Positions 52,901 through 62,731 of a stretch of DNA of 64,000 bases are shown here, one piece after another. The stretch is taken from the NCBI GenBank assembly GCA_030248215.1, contig JASANG010003930.1:248001-312000 (forward strand), given 5' to 3'. Each line of letters starts with the position of its first letter. The first letter of the stretch is position 1. The notes beneath the pieces are model-generated. The model was given only the letters and a program-made list of their open reading frames with translations, was not told the origin of the DNA and did no database searches. Origin of the DNA: Enoplolaimus lenunculus. Lineage: Eukaryota; Nematoda; Enoplea; Enoplida; Thoracostomopsidae. A program made the translations under genes and the position numbers.

Positions 52901-55616
52901 CGACACTGGAGTTTCATGCAAATCCATAAGAATTAGGTGATACACCGTTCTTTATTTTGTTCTGTGCATACCTGTCTAGATTTCATGCCCCAACTATGTC
53001 GTTTCCTGTATCTGGATCATTAATGATCGAACCGACGGAATCAGAAGACAAGGACGAACTTGATCGCTACTGTGACGCGCTGATTGCTATTCGACAAGAA
53101 ATTAACGATATACAAAATGGCAAAATGGATTTATTGGATAATCCATTGAAGGTAATGGCTCAAATTAACGAGATTCCAAATGAAAAATGGATTTTTCATA
53201 TAATCTGATCACGCTAATTACATTTAGTTTCGTAAAACAGGAAACTGCAGCATGGTTTCATTCTTTAAATCAGGTAGAATTTACAAAATTGGTTGTCGTT
53301 TTGCAGCACTTTGTCCTGAAATTATATGCTGTCCAGTTAAGGACGCAATTAAGTGCACAACCGCTGTCGCATTCCGAACGGCGGCTTTGATCGCGATTGG
53401 TCGTTATGCATCGTTCACAATAAAAATTTCATTTTGCCACTTCAAAAACTGTTGTCATGTGTTAACCCTATTCGAACGCAAAAATTGTGTTAACCCTGGC
53501 CTAATACGTATCACAGCCCTACCCAAATACGTGTCAAGAGCATTTTGTAACACGTGTTATGGTAGAGTTAACGCTGTTTTGAAATTTGAAACGTGTTAAC
53601 CCTACCTTATAGTGTTTTCGGTGGCAAAATGGAATTTTATATTGTGAACGATGTCTTATTTAGACACTATCGATCGTAAACCTGATTTGAACTGTTCGCG
53701 GTATTTGCGATCATAGTCACGACTGCAATCTCGATAACCGAGTATTGAAATTGCAATCGCTTCTACACGCGCTTACAGTTGCGGTTTGAACCGCGACTGC
53801 AAATGCGTCCCTATACGCGAATTGTCCTGAGCAAAGAAATTTCCATTGCGATTATTAAAGCGCGACCGCAGATACAGTTGCGGATACTACACACTTAATT
53901 ATATGCGTGATTATATTTTTATGTAATCGGGGATTTTTTCTTTATGCATTTTAGAACAGAATGGTACCGTTTTAATTTCAAATTTTCCAATATGATTGTT
54001 GTGTCATGCTAATCAACGAGTTTATTGTCTAATCCCATGTTAAAATTAACAAACCATAGCACTGTTTGTGGCACTTACAAAAGGTTTGCACATGCAGTTA
54101 ATAATTTTAGAACGCACCGCACACGTTGAACGTTGTATGCGCGAGTTCTTGGAATCACAAATATACGCGAGAGAAAGCGGGCTTTCCAGCGGTAAGTTAT
54201 ATATGTATACACTTTAAGAAAATTTTCGGGGGCTCAAGCAGCCAAGTTCCACACTTTCAGTTTACCTCCCAGGTTCATGTCCCTCCCTTTTAGTGTGTGT
54301 GCATCATGGAACACCTCTGTAATGCAACCTTAAAATTTTTTTTACGAGATGAAATCCTTGAATACAAAGCGAATACACCAGTTCTGGTAGCATTCATCAG
54401 CCGAAAATGGCGTTAAATGATACCAGAAGTGAATATTGTAGCGTAAAAGTTAACGCAATACTGTAGTGACCCGAATACGAGGGTGGGTCTGATAATATAT
54501 TTGGCCTCTCCAGAAGGTACCACCCCTGTTATTCGCGCTCCACCACCCTTCGTTACTTATATATCCGGTACTGCAATTATCCGTTGAATTAAACGTTTAT
54601 TTGTCTTGTGCCAATAGCTTGAGCGATCAGAAATGTACTTTCAAAATTTAAGTACGCTTTAAAGTTTCGAACTCAAATTATTTGGTCCTGGAGTCATTTT
54701 ATGCGCTACAATTAGGGATAATTGACATTTATGGACTCTAATTAGGGTTTAGGGACTGTATCAGCTTAAGGACTGTATTAGGGATACGGACATCTATTTA
54801 TTGAGACTCAAAATGGGCACCCCCTCTTATTACCCCACACCCTCTTATTAGGGTCACTACAGTAGTAGCTATATAACGTATAAAAATACAAAAGATTCAA
54901 CCTGGTGGATGAAGCCCAGCCGCAAAAATGTTAACAATGAGACAGTAATTCAAATCTAACAGTAGTAGCGATTGTAAGAAAACAGTTTTTTCACATCTTG
55001 CTAGCATGGAGATTTTGAAAACGACTAGTTTCTGTTAGTTTCTTGTCTAAACTTTCCACTCGACTAATATCGTACCTGTCGACAATCTTTTTGTGAGGCA
55101 AGCATAAAGGATAACTTTGGTATAACTAATACGGTACGGACAAAAACCGCATAAAAAGGACGCCACTTAGGATTGCGGCAATTATTTTTGCTTAGAATTA
55201 GGCTAGTTTTTGACATTTTACGTTGAAGTCTTAGACTTAGGACGCTTAGATACTATATTTACAACAAATTACACACATGTATGACAGAAAAATATGTGAA
55301 TGTAAGTTAATCAGTTCCATGGCAGTTGATATAAATACAAATGATGGTTTCAGTTTCAATTTTTGGAAGCTTTTTAAAAACACCCGGCGAAAAATACCAG
55401 AGCCGAATGTCGATTTTTTGTCGGAATCGGATGGCGGTAGCACCCTTAGTTCCACATTTTCAGCCATGGTGCGCAACTAAAGTTTGGCCAGCGGTTGGAC
55501 GAATCGATGACCAATATGGTGATCGTAATCTGGTTTGCACTTGTCCACCCATGGAAACCTACACATCAGAAGTTGAAACAGTTAAACAGCAGACGAAAAA
55601 AGCCTCTGCTGCATAG
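37999..55616 (+). CDS. GLDC: Glycine decarboxylase (glycine cleavage system P-protein), complete, 27 exons
   Basis: Exons: 37999-38157, 38644-38722, 39025-39160, 39423-39587, 39815-39892, 40738-40885, 42123-42280, 44961-45014, 45307-45403, 45860-45965, 46266-46411, 46549-46635, 46842-46912, 47181-47265, 47492-47533, 47691-47833, 48103-48178, 48899-49024, 49256-49335, 50694-50763, 51174-51286, 51651-51843, 52258-52333, 52712-52808, 52980-53151, 54111-54191, 55464-55616. All phases agree, giving 996 aa (human about 1020). It is the PLP enzyme that decarboxylates glycine and passes the aminomethyl group to H-protein in mitochondria. The first ~24 residues ([20 protein letters not shown]) look like a mitochondrial presequence, followed by [13 protein letters not shown]. 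Landmarks: [38 protein letters not shown] (524-531), [28 protein letters not shown] with the PLP lysine at residue 722, and [11 protein letters not shown] near the end. No damage is seen. Confidence 0.97.
40097..40489. mobile_element. hAT-like MITE, CCGAGAC-word family
   Basis: Ends CAGGGATGTGCGGTCTTGG and, inverted, CAGGGATGTGCAGTCTCGG. Both subterminal zones are filled with ACCGAGACC / GGTCTCGGT words. The 8-bp flanks do not match. The element lies in GLDC intron 5 and belongs to the family seen at 9445, 32965 and 43762. Confidence 0.85.
40556..40640. mobile_element. GC-rich fragment resembling the GGGTTGCGCTAT element family
   Basis: TTAGGGCTGCGCTCGGTGCT starts a short GC-rich block (CACACGGCGTTTTCCGCTTC, GTGCCACCGTTCGC) in GLDC intron 5. 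It resembles 28183, 52048 and 63739, but the matching right end is not seen. Confidence 0.35.
41596..42032. mobile_element. hAT-like MITE, AAACCC-word family
   Basis: Starts CACGGGTTTTTTTGGG and ends AAATAAACCCTG. The flanks ACATTGTA (41588-41595) and GCATTGTA (42033-42040) agree at seven of eight bases. Words AAAACCCAC and AAACCCACC repeat at the inner side of both ends. It lies in GLDC intron 6 and has no coding capacity. Confidence 0.8.
42497..42888. mobile_element. hAT-like MITE, CGATTCCGATT-word family, best preserved copy
   Basis: Starts CAGGGTGCAATC and ends CATTGCACCCTG. A perfect 8-bp target duplication TCGCTCAG flanks it (42489-42496, 42889-42896). Subterminal words are TTCCGATTC and GATTCCGATTCGG. 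It lies in GLDC intron 7. The internal phrase CATGCGACGTTTTTGAGAAT is shared with the partial copy at 44632. Confidence 0.95.
43762..44515. mobile_element. hAT-like non-autonomous element, CCGAGAC-word family, 754 bp
   Basis: Starts CAGGGATGGACGGTCTCAG and ends CCGCCCATTCCTG. The flanks GTCGTCAG and GTCGTCGG agree at seven of eight bases. Words GGTCTCAGTCTCGG and ACCGAGACC fill the two ends. It is the longest member of the family here, and its interior matches 33060-33430. It sits in GLDC intron 7. Confidence 0.85.
44632..44945. mobile_element. Truncated hAT-like MITE, CGATTCCGATT-word family, up to GLDC exon 8
   Basis: AATGTGCAATCGGAATTCCG and the internal CATGCGACGTTTTTGAAAAT match the intact copy at 42497. 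The right terminal word zone is missing. The remnant reaches to within about 15-20 bp of the GLDC exon 8 acceptor at 44960. Confidence 0.75.
45622..45731. repeat. 56-bp tandem duplication in GLDC intron 9
   Basis: TCATTTAGGTTTTTGCTCGG and the following sequence through GATTCGAAATAAA occur twice with a 56-bp period, with a few differences. Confidence 0.9.
48526..48877. mobile_element. hAT-like MITE, TTCCTGTTCC-word family, before GLDC exon 18
   Basis: Left end CAGGGTTCCACCGGAATTCC; right end CTGTTCCTGTTCCAGCTTCCTG. Words TTCCTGTTCC repeat inside the ends. The flanking 8-mers do not match. The right end lies 21 bp before GLDC exon 18 (48899). Same family as the element at 37710. Confidence 0.7.
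52048..52182. mobile_element. 135-bp GC-rich MITE, PIF/Harbinger-like (TAA flanks)
   Basis: Perfect inverted ends GGGTTGCGCTATGCT and AGCATAGCGCAACCC, flanked on both sides by TAA (52045-52047, 52183-52185). A 3-bp TWA duplication with GG-starting ends is typical of PIF/Harbinger. The interior is strikingly GC-rich (CTGCGCGCCGCCAACCGGAC). It lies in GLDC intron 22. Confidence 0.75.
53430..53890. repeat. Word-repeat block: GTGTTAACCC then GCGACTGCAA / TTGCGGT
   Basis: GTGTTAACCC occurs three times between 53458 and 53603. The next 230 bp contain many direct and inverted forms of TTGCGATT, GCGACTGCAA and CAGTTGCGG. This resembles the subterminal zones of the MITEs in this window, but I could not find terminal repeats. 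GLDC intron 25. Confidence 0.45.
54461..54862. mobile_element. TA-flanked MITE (Tc1/mariner-like), copy A
   Basis: Inverted ends CTGTAGTGACCC and GGGTCACTACAG, with TA on each side (54459-54460, 54863-54864). A 2-bp TA duplication is the Tc1/mariner hallmark. There is no transposase. Interior words include AATTATCCGTTGAATTAAAC, shared with copies B and C. It lies in GLDC intron 26. Confidence 0.85.
55376..55453. mobile_element. Fragment resembling the CCGGAGCCGG-word MITEs, before GLDC exon 27
   Basis: GGCGAAAAATACCAGAGCCG resembles GAGGTGAAAAATACCGGAGC at 59936 and 60563. The fragment ends with GCGGTAGCACCCT about 10 bp before the exon 27 acceptor. No opposite end is seen. Confidence 0.45.
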
Positions 55617-55649
55617 AAACTGATATTATGCAATGAGTATATCTATATT

Positions 55650-55655
55650 ATTAAA
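55650..55655 (+). promoter_or_regulatory. Possible GLDC poly(A) signal
   Basis: ATTAAA, a common variant hexamer, lies 34 bp after the TAG stop. No AATAAA is closer. Confidence 0.35.
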
Positions 55656-56259
55656 GCTGCAACGCCCCATATACGTATTTTGAGCAGCGTTCCAGCTGTT
55701 TTATATGCGCGCGTGGTGTGTAAATTAGTTTGTGATTTTAGTAGATGCCGGGGTTGCAAATGTTACAACCATTTTGACAAGTAATAGTACGTAATAGATA
55801 GAAATAAGAGCTGAGCAGATTTTGCAACAAAGCCGCTAAAAGCTAAAAGGCGTATTATGTTGAATGTACAACTATTACAATTTGTTGCTTTCATGCACTT
55901 TTTACATAATATATTCCGCAGCTTGCTTTTGTGCTCATGGTGAAATAATTTCGGTTGTAAAGTTGTAAAAACTTATATAAAATTTTGTTGGTTAATTTTA
56001 GTATTTTCTTGAAAATGGTAGAGAATGTGCTGGAATTATATGACCTCATAAAACTGCGTTATCTATGTCAAACCAGTTTATGAAAACTTTGTAAAAAATT
56101 TATTGGTTTTGTATAATAGCTTCCTACACAAGAACCAGTTTTTTTAAATTATCCAATGCTTTCTTAAGAAACTGATTGAGTTTCCACTGCTGTGATTTTG
56201 CTGGTTGCGGTTGCTGAGATTAATAGATATAAAATGCAAACATCGAAGAAAACTCGCTA

Positions 56260-56699
56260 CTGTAGTGACCCGAATAAGAGAGGGGTCCCCATTTTAAGTC
56301 CCAATGAATAGGAGTCCGTATCTCTAATAGTGTCCGTAAGCGGATAGAGTCCCCAAACCCTAATTAGAGTCAGAGAGTCCGTAAATGTCAATTATCCTTA
56401 ATTATAGCACATAAATGACTCCAGGCCCAAATAAAGTTGAGTTCGAAGCGTTAACGCATACTTAAGTTTTGAAGGTATATTCCTAACTATAACCTTGCAT
56501 TATCGCTCAAGCTTTTGATTCAAGATTATATAATAAACGTTTAATTTAACGGATAGTTGCAACACCGGATATATGTTAGTAACGAATGGCGGCGGAGGGC
56601 GGGATAAAAATAAATGACAGTCCGTAACCGAATAACAAGGGGGTACCCTCTGGAGAGGCCAAATAAATATCAGCCCCCCTCTTATTAGGGTCACTGCAG
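56260..56699. mobile_element. TA-flanked MITE (Tc1/mariner-like), copy B, inverted relative to copy A
   Basis: Ends CTGTAGTGACCC and GGGTCACTGCAG, with TA at 56258-56259 and 56700-56701. The interior matches copy A read on the opposite strand (CTCTGGAGAGGCCAAATA here, TATTTGGCCTCTCCAGAAGG in A). Confidence 0.85.
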
Positions 56700-57192
56700 T
56701 ATGTGTCAATTAATGGGTCCATACGCCTTTTGCATGATTAAAACGTCTTAATTGATACCATAAAAGAAACCAAAACAGAACAATGGCCTCTGTATAAAAT
56801 ATTTCCTGTATGAAAGATCAGATCCCGTGATTTCCTTAATTTTAAAAAATTATATACTTCCTGTTAACTTTAATGGAAGAAATCTGACCTGTCGTCAATA
56901 ATACAGTATAAACAAAACACCAAAAGTATCAAAGATTGCATTTTAGAGAACTTGTTCTACCTTTACTTCCGTGGGAAATGGTAATAGTTCGCCTCGTTCA
57001 AAACAAGCACAACGGTGCCGAACTAATGGCTCATAGATGACTAATGGAACGTTACCGTTCGTGATAATTGTACCAATTACTGCTAGGTCTAAGAAATCAT
57101 TTGAAACGCATGCGAACTGCATGCTTCAACGCTTTGCGATTATCCGCACTGTAGCTAATTTCCTATCGTTAACCCTTCTTTGTAATATACTA

Positions 57193-57403
57193 CAGTGACC
57201 CTATGGGTTAAGTACGGACTGTTATTTATTTTTAACCCGCCCTTCCTTACTGATACATATATATCCGGTATTGCAATTATCCGTTGAATTAAACGTTTAT
57301 TTGTGTTGTATCAAAAACTTGAGCGATAATAAGATTTACTTAGAAATGTATTTTGAAAATTTGTCATTCATGCTCTACAATTACGGATAATTGACATTTA
57401 TGG
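57193..57403. mobile_element. TA-flanked MITE, copy C, right part missing
   Basis: TA then CTACAGTGACCC opens a block that matches copy A through AATTATCCGTTGAATTAAAC and GATAATTGACATTTATGGA. The sequence then changes and no right inverted end follows. Confidence 0.7.
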
Positions 57404-57527
57404 AAGACCAACGAAACGCAAGTTTACAGGTTCCAACATTCAAGGGCACTTTACTAAAGCTACGGTGGTTCTCAGGCGCGGACACATGGAGAGAACAATT
57501 GTGTCTCCTATTGTGCCAGCAGTCCTA

Positions 57528-59771
57528 CACTGCAAAAAAATGATGCGTCAAATTGACTCTCTCCGAAATAGGCTTTTCGGACTACATAATGCGGGGTTCA
57601 CGTTATAAATGGTGCAGCTGTGTCACGTTTTGTCACGTTCTATATATTGGGTAACATTTTGCCTGCTGTGGCGATGTTGTTTTTGGTGTAATTTTTTGCT
57701 GTGTGCGCTGTGCATAAACACTTTATTGCAGGTGTGTATAGAATGTGCGTAATATTTCAGATGTATGCGAGATGTGTACAGACATATAATGTTGCTAAGT
57801 TTGCTGCATGGGCTGCAACTTATCTTCTTATTCTATAAAGAGTGCCTGGTAGTGCTTTGCGTGTCTTTACTGTGTTAGCTGTTTTACAGAGAATGTGCAT
57901 TGGAAGTCAATGCGCGGTTTTGCAATTATATTGTGCGCCTGGATTGTATATATAATTTAGCTTGGAGCTAGCGGTATTATAAAGAGAGTGATTGTGATAT
58001 TACTAGGCGCAAACGCTGATCAAAGCTCAACCACTGTCCTAGCCAAGAGTGCGTTTGAAGCCAGCAAAATCACTCAATTTTTACTTTTACCTCTGTTATT
58101 GTTATCCTTGCTACCCGTTTTAGGTTTAACTAATCGAAAGAACTCTGTGTTCTCTATGAGCATGCCGCAGCTTTATGCAACTATGCAGTTTGGTCTACCT
58201 TGGCGCATTATTTCAGTGACTCTTCAGAGTATTTGACCACGAGTTATAATTTATCGCGAGTGCACAGAATTTTTGTGATGGAAATTCAATCGTGAGGGGT
58301 GCCACTGTGGCAACGGGGTCTGGCACTGAAATTTTCTTATCCCGCTGGACGCAGGCTGGACTTTTTGGGGTGCAAAATTGATTTAAGTTGACTCTGTGTA
58401 GATCGGTGTACTTAATATTGAGTTGGAGCTAAATTTTTTAAATTGAATGGTCATTATCCACTTGGCCCATGTTACTATAAAGGCCGTCCCAATTTCCCGG
58501 GACAGAAATATACCCGGAGTGCACACTTTTAGGATATATATGTGTATGAATGCATATATGTGTATACACGTCCCTTAGAAGAGTTTTAGCCTCGCTGTTG
58601 TATTAGTTTATAAAATCAACGCATATCATATCTAAAACAGTTTACTTCCTAGTACGTATAGCTAGCTTTGGTGCTGGATTAGGCATGATTAGGCTTCGGG
58701 GTGCATCGCCTGGTTAACTCTCGGCCGGCGTTTCGTAACCAAACATAGTATATCCCCGACAATTTGCAATTCAAGACTAGTATTCCCAGCTGCGCGACCG
58801 CAATAGGAGGGTGCGGACATTGTAGCTGCGGAATTGCTACATTCTGTATTTCGACCTTATTCAGATATGTCGTTTGCTGTTAGCAATTTTAATATGTACA
58901 GTACTACTTGAACCCAACCTGAATTTTTGACCATCTGTATTTGAGAAACCCGTTTTTGATAAACCGAAATACTTGATTCTATTTGCGTAAACTTTCTTTG
59001 AATAATTTCTCCGTTTCCGGCAGACGTTTGCATAAGGCCGCACAGTTTATATTGCAAAAGTAATAAAACAATTTACGCAGTGATTTCAAAAGTAATTAAA
59101 TTCTTAAAATTCACTCGAACTTCAAGCTGAGAGCTTATTTTGAACTTGCATGCGTCGACTGAGGAGTAGTTGCGGGGAACAACTTCGTTCCGAAATTTAC
59201 ACAATATTTTTATCAAAACCAAACGAGATTGAATCATGTTATTTTGCCATGGGTAAGTAAATGTTATTTACATATTTTTAACGAAGGGTCTAATCAACGA
59301 TTTGAACACTGTTGTCCGTGTTACAGGTTAACTTACAACTAAATATTTTACTTGAAATTCATTGTCTCCTCCGCATTGTTTTTTACTTTTTTCTTAAGCC
59401 TAATTTCTTCATAAAAATGGGTCCCATCTGTCCCTACTGTCCCATCTGTCCCGTTTATCCAACTGTTTCATCTGTCCCATCTGTTCCAAGTGTCCCAACT
59501 GTCCCATCTATGCGAGCTGTCCCATCTGTCCATCTGTTCCAACTGGTTGATGTCGAATTAACATGTGACAAAACGTGACCCGACTGCCCCAGTTATAACC
59601 GTGAACCCCGCATAAACTGAGCCAAGCCCGGAACCGCCAGAGTCAAATACGAATCACTGAACGACTCAGGTCAGTCGAATTTGTCTGGCGGAGTCGCATT
59701 TGATTCAGTTTGTATAGTCCAGAAAAGCCTATTTCGGAAAGAGTCAATTTGACTCACCATTTGTTGCAGTG
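57528..59771. mobile_element. 2.24-kb element with long inverted ends beginning CACTGCA
   Basis: The left end CACTGCAAAAAAATG and the right end (inverted) CACTGCAACAAATGG are followed on both sides by GTCAAATTGACTC and CCGAAATAGGCTTTTC. A second matched block, ATGCGGGGTTCACG...TCACGTTTTGTCAC, occurs at 57590-57650 and inverted at about 59556-59615, with extra DNA between the blocks on the right. No transposase frame is visible and no target duplication is clear. The superfamily is uncertain. Confidence 0.75.
59407..59535. repeat. Decamer minisatellite TGTCCCATCT
   Basis: About twelve diverged copies of a 9-10-bp unit (CCCATCTGTC, with variants CCAACTGTC and CCATCTGTTCCAA). It lies inside the right half of the 2.24-kb element. 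Confidence 0.85.
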
Positions 59772-59922
59772 CAAGGTGCTTAAAAGTTACAAACGATTTA
59801 GTAATCAAACCGGAAATCATTCATCAACGTTTGTGGGCTTGCGGAAGCCTGATGTTTTTTCAGGAAAACACGTTTTTCCGGTCAAATAAATTTTTTTCCG
59901 GAAAAACAAACAACGCTGGGGG

Positions 59923-60405
59923 CAGGGTGTAACCAGAGGTGAAAAATACCGGAGCCGGAGCTCAATTAAAGTTTGCTGGAGCCGGTGGTGAGGCGAAATT
60001 ATATCGCTAAAATGACGTTTAGCCTGGCCCGAGTCTATTTTGGACTGGGGCACCAACCAAACCGGAGGTGAAAAATACCGGAGCCGCAAGTCAACGAAAC
60101 TTGCCGCAGCCGGAGATGAGGCGAAATTAGGTGGTAAAAATGATGGTTACATAATTAGTTAATTTTAGCCAATATCTGCAAAATGTCAAGTTTTTTGGTC
60201 TTACGCTAATCTTCTATGGAACTTTGGAAATTCTATCCTGAAAATTGTGACAAAAGTAAAACAAAACGCGCTAAACAGATAAATTTTGCAAATTTATGCA
60301 AAATTTTACTACCGAAATTGCCGGAACCGGCAAAAATTGTACCTGAGCCGGAGTCGGAGGCCGATTTTCTGCCGGAGCCGGAGGCAGACTTCCGGTTGTA
60401 CCCTG
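59923..60405. mobile_element. hAT-like MITE, CCGGAGCCGG-word family
   Basis: Starts CAGGGTGTAACC and ends CGGTTGTACCCTG. Words TACCGGAGCCGGAG and TGCCGGAGCCGGAGG fill both ends. A second internal start-like block at 60063 suggests a nested or duplicated end. Flanks do not match. Confidence 0.65.
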
Positions 60406-60506
60406 CTTCCTTTGGAAAAATGGGGGAGCTATATATATTTTAGCAGGGAGAACGTGACAGCAATATTTTTGTTAGGGTTGAGTATTTTCACTGGGGCTAT
60501 AACACA

Positions 60507-60521
60507 ACAACAACAACAACA
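60507..60521. repeat. CAA microsatellite
   Basis: A pure (CAA)n run of about five units between two MITEs. Confidence 0.8.
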
Positions 60522-60550
60522 AAGTTTAACAATCTTCGCGATGTATGCAC

Positions 60551-61083
60551 CAGGGTGCAATCGGAGGTGAAAAATACCGGAGCCGGAGCTAGAGGTCAAC
60601 GAAACTTGCCGGAGTCGGATGTGAGGCGAAATTAAGTAGTAAAAATGATGGTTAGTTAATTTTAGCGGCATTCTATATTTAAATATGTAGGTTGCATTGT
60701 CAAATCGGTATTTTGGTTCCGGTATTTTTCATTATCCAGTTCCGCTAAGAAATCCGGCATTTTCACCGGAATTTTCTGGTATTGAAAATTTTTCATTCGA
60801 AATTTTAAGAAAAATTGGCATATTATTCTAACTTATTTTTAAAATTGTCTGCTGAGCGTGTAATTTCCAAAATTTTCAATTTGTGACGGACTCCATAATT
60901 TATCATGTGTTTCCACCTACTGCATTTGTTTCAGGATTTTGGCATTCTAAATGGTGTGTTCACAATTAAAAGCTATAAAACAGCGCTTAAAATGAATTTT
61001 TCGGTATTTTTTCTTTTCCAGTTCCGGTATTTTTTAACTTCCCAGGTCCGGTTTCGGTATTATATAATTCCGGTTGCACCCTG
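60551..61083. mobile_element. hAT-like MITE, CCGGAGCCGG/CCGGTATTT-word family
   Basis: Starts CAGGGTGCAATCGG and ends CCGGTTGCACCCTG, a good inverted pair. Inside are AAAATACCGGAGCCGG on the left and TTCCGGTATTTTT words on the right. The 8-bp flanks GTATGCAC and ACAGTGAC do not match. Confidence 0.7.
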
Positions 61084-61109
61084 ACAGTGACATGAAATTG
61101 AATAAATAA

Positions 61110-61345
61110 AAGAATTTTGCGAGGGGGGATTACGACATAACTTTATGCATTGGCTGGTGTAATTTTCCGGGAAGAAAAATCACACCGGTGTAATTTATTT
61201 TTCCAATGAAAAATTAAGAAATTAAGGAAAAAATAACTCCGTAACTTTTCGCCGTGGCTGGACTAATTTTTCTGCGGGTGGAAAATTACACCGGTGTAAT
61301 TTTTCGGGGAAAGATTACGAGGAAGGGGGAAATTACGTCACAACA
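61110..61345. repeat. ACACCGGTGTAATTT palindromic word block
   Basis: The palindrome ACACCGGTGT followed by AATTT occurs twice (about 61182 and 61289), with diverged direct and inverted forms around it (GGTGTAATTTTCC, AAAATTACACC). It resembles the other word-repeat element ends, but terminal repeats are not evident. Confidence 0.5.
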
Positions 61346-62731
61346 CCGATTTTTGATCTGATTAAATGTTAATCACGTACAAATAGTGCAATTTTTATCT
61401 ACAAACGTGCTGCAAATTTTTACTTTTGTTTGTTAAAAAATGTTCACTCTATAGCTTACATAAAAGAACACTACACATAGAGGTCGAGCATGAAACAAGT
61501 TTATTTTCAACGAGACATTGTATTTTTACGATCACGTGGTGCAATTATATTATGTCAATGTTTCAGCAACTGTGCTACGCTCTGCGGTAGTAAATTTATG
61601 CCATATTTTCATAATAGAGTTCGTACTAGTTAGATTATCACAACTTTCGAAAAATTTATCTACGCATATCAAACAATAAATTTAGTAAATGTTCATATTA
61701 CACTATGTACGTGGGACACCCTTTGAATAAGTTCATAATTTGTTAAAAAGGGTACAATTACAATAGACAACTTAAAAAGAAATAGAAACTATTCCTGAAA
61801 ATATTGTGCTCACGCATTGTAAATTTTCTATATACATTAAAATTTGATTTGGCCATTTAAGCTACGCCTGAAATTCGACATAACTCAGTGCTCTGACATG
61901 TAAAATCAAACATTGTGTCGGTAAAACCCAAACATATGTGAAAAAGTACTGATCAATACCTAAAACTTTACACCACAACAAACAAACAATACAGAAATCC
62001 TATCATTAAATATAGCGAGTATTCCAAAATTTAATTTTACGAGTTCAACAATCAAACGATTACAGCTGCTTTATCAGTCTGAATTTTATCCAAATACATA
62101 AAATGTACAACCTTCAGGAATCAGCGGAAGCTACATCATAACAGATCATAAATTAGTTAAACCATTTTTCTTCGAAAACGCCTTACTGATCTCAAAATAC
62201 ATTATTAACAAGAGTACGTTGCAAAATATAAGTTAACGACAATTTTTATTAACACAAACAGTATACTGCTGTAGAATTCAGTGTTACGAATAGTCGAGTG
62301 TAGTTCAACGAATACTGGCAAAACAGAAGTACTAATAACGTTAGTCACTTGATTTTCCCTTATCTGATGCTAAAACAAACGAATATTAAACCCGTATAAA
62401 TAACACACCAAGCGTTAATTAGGTTTAAAATTGATTGGAGAAAATATCCAACAAATTTTTTAATTCTATTACTATCCACATGACGTGTGCACTAAATAAG
62501 CTGTCAGCAAAATTGTTTAACTGCAGATCACTTCTAGTACTTTTAATAAAACCTCTCCGAGGTGTTTAATGCTTTAAAGATGTCTTTGCAAACTAATTCA
62601 ACAAAAAATATTATAAACTACAGTAGTACTACATGCTACTTCACTAGACTTAAATACATACACAAGTTCTGAATTCAAACTTTAAAATAAAATTACCAAG
62701 TCCAAGGTAGCGACAGTGATGAATAATAAAA

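Larger units (their letters stand above)
55617..62731. other. Intergenic region downstream of GLDC
   Basis: GLDC ends at the left and the minus-strand gene ends at the right, so the genes converge. It holds TA-flanked MITEs, a 2.24-kb inverted-repeat element, CCGGAGCCGG-word elements and minisatellites. No gene is recognised. The AT-rich stretch 61400-62731 is probably partly the 3' untranslated region of the right-edge gene. Confidence 0.6.
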
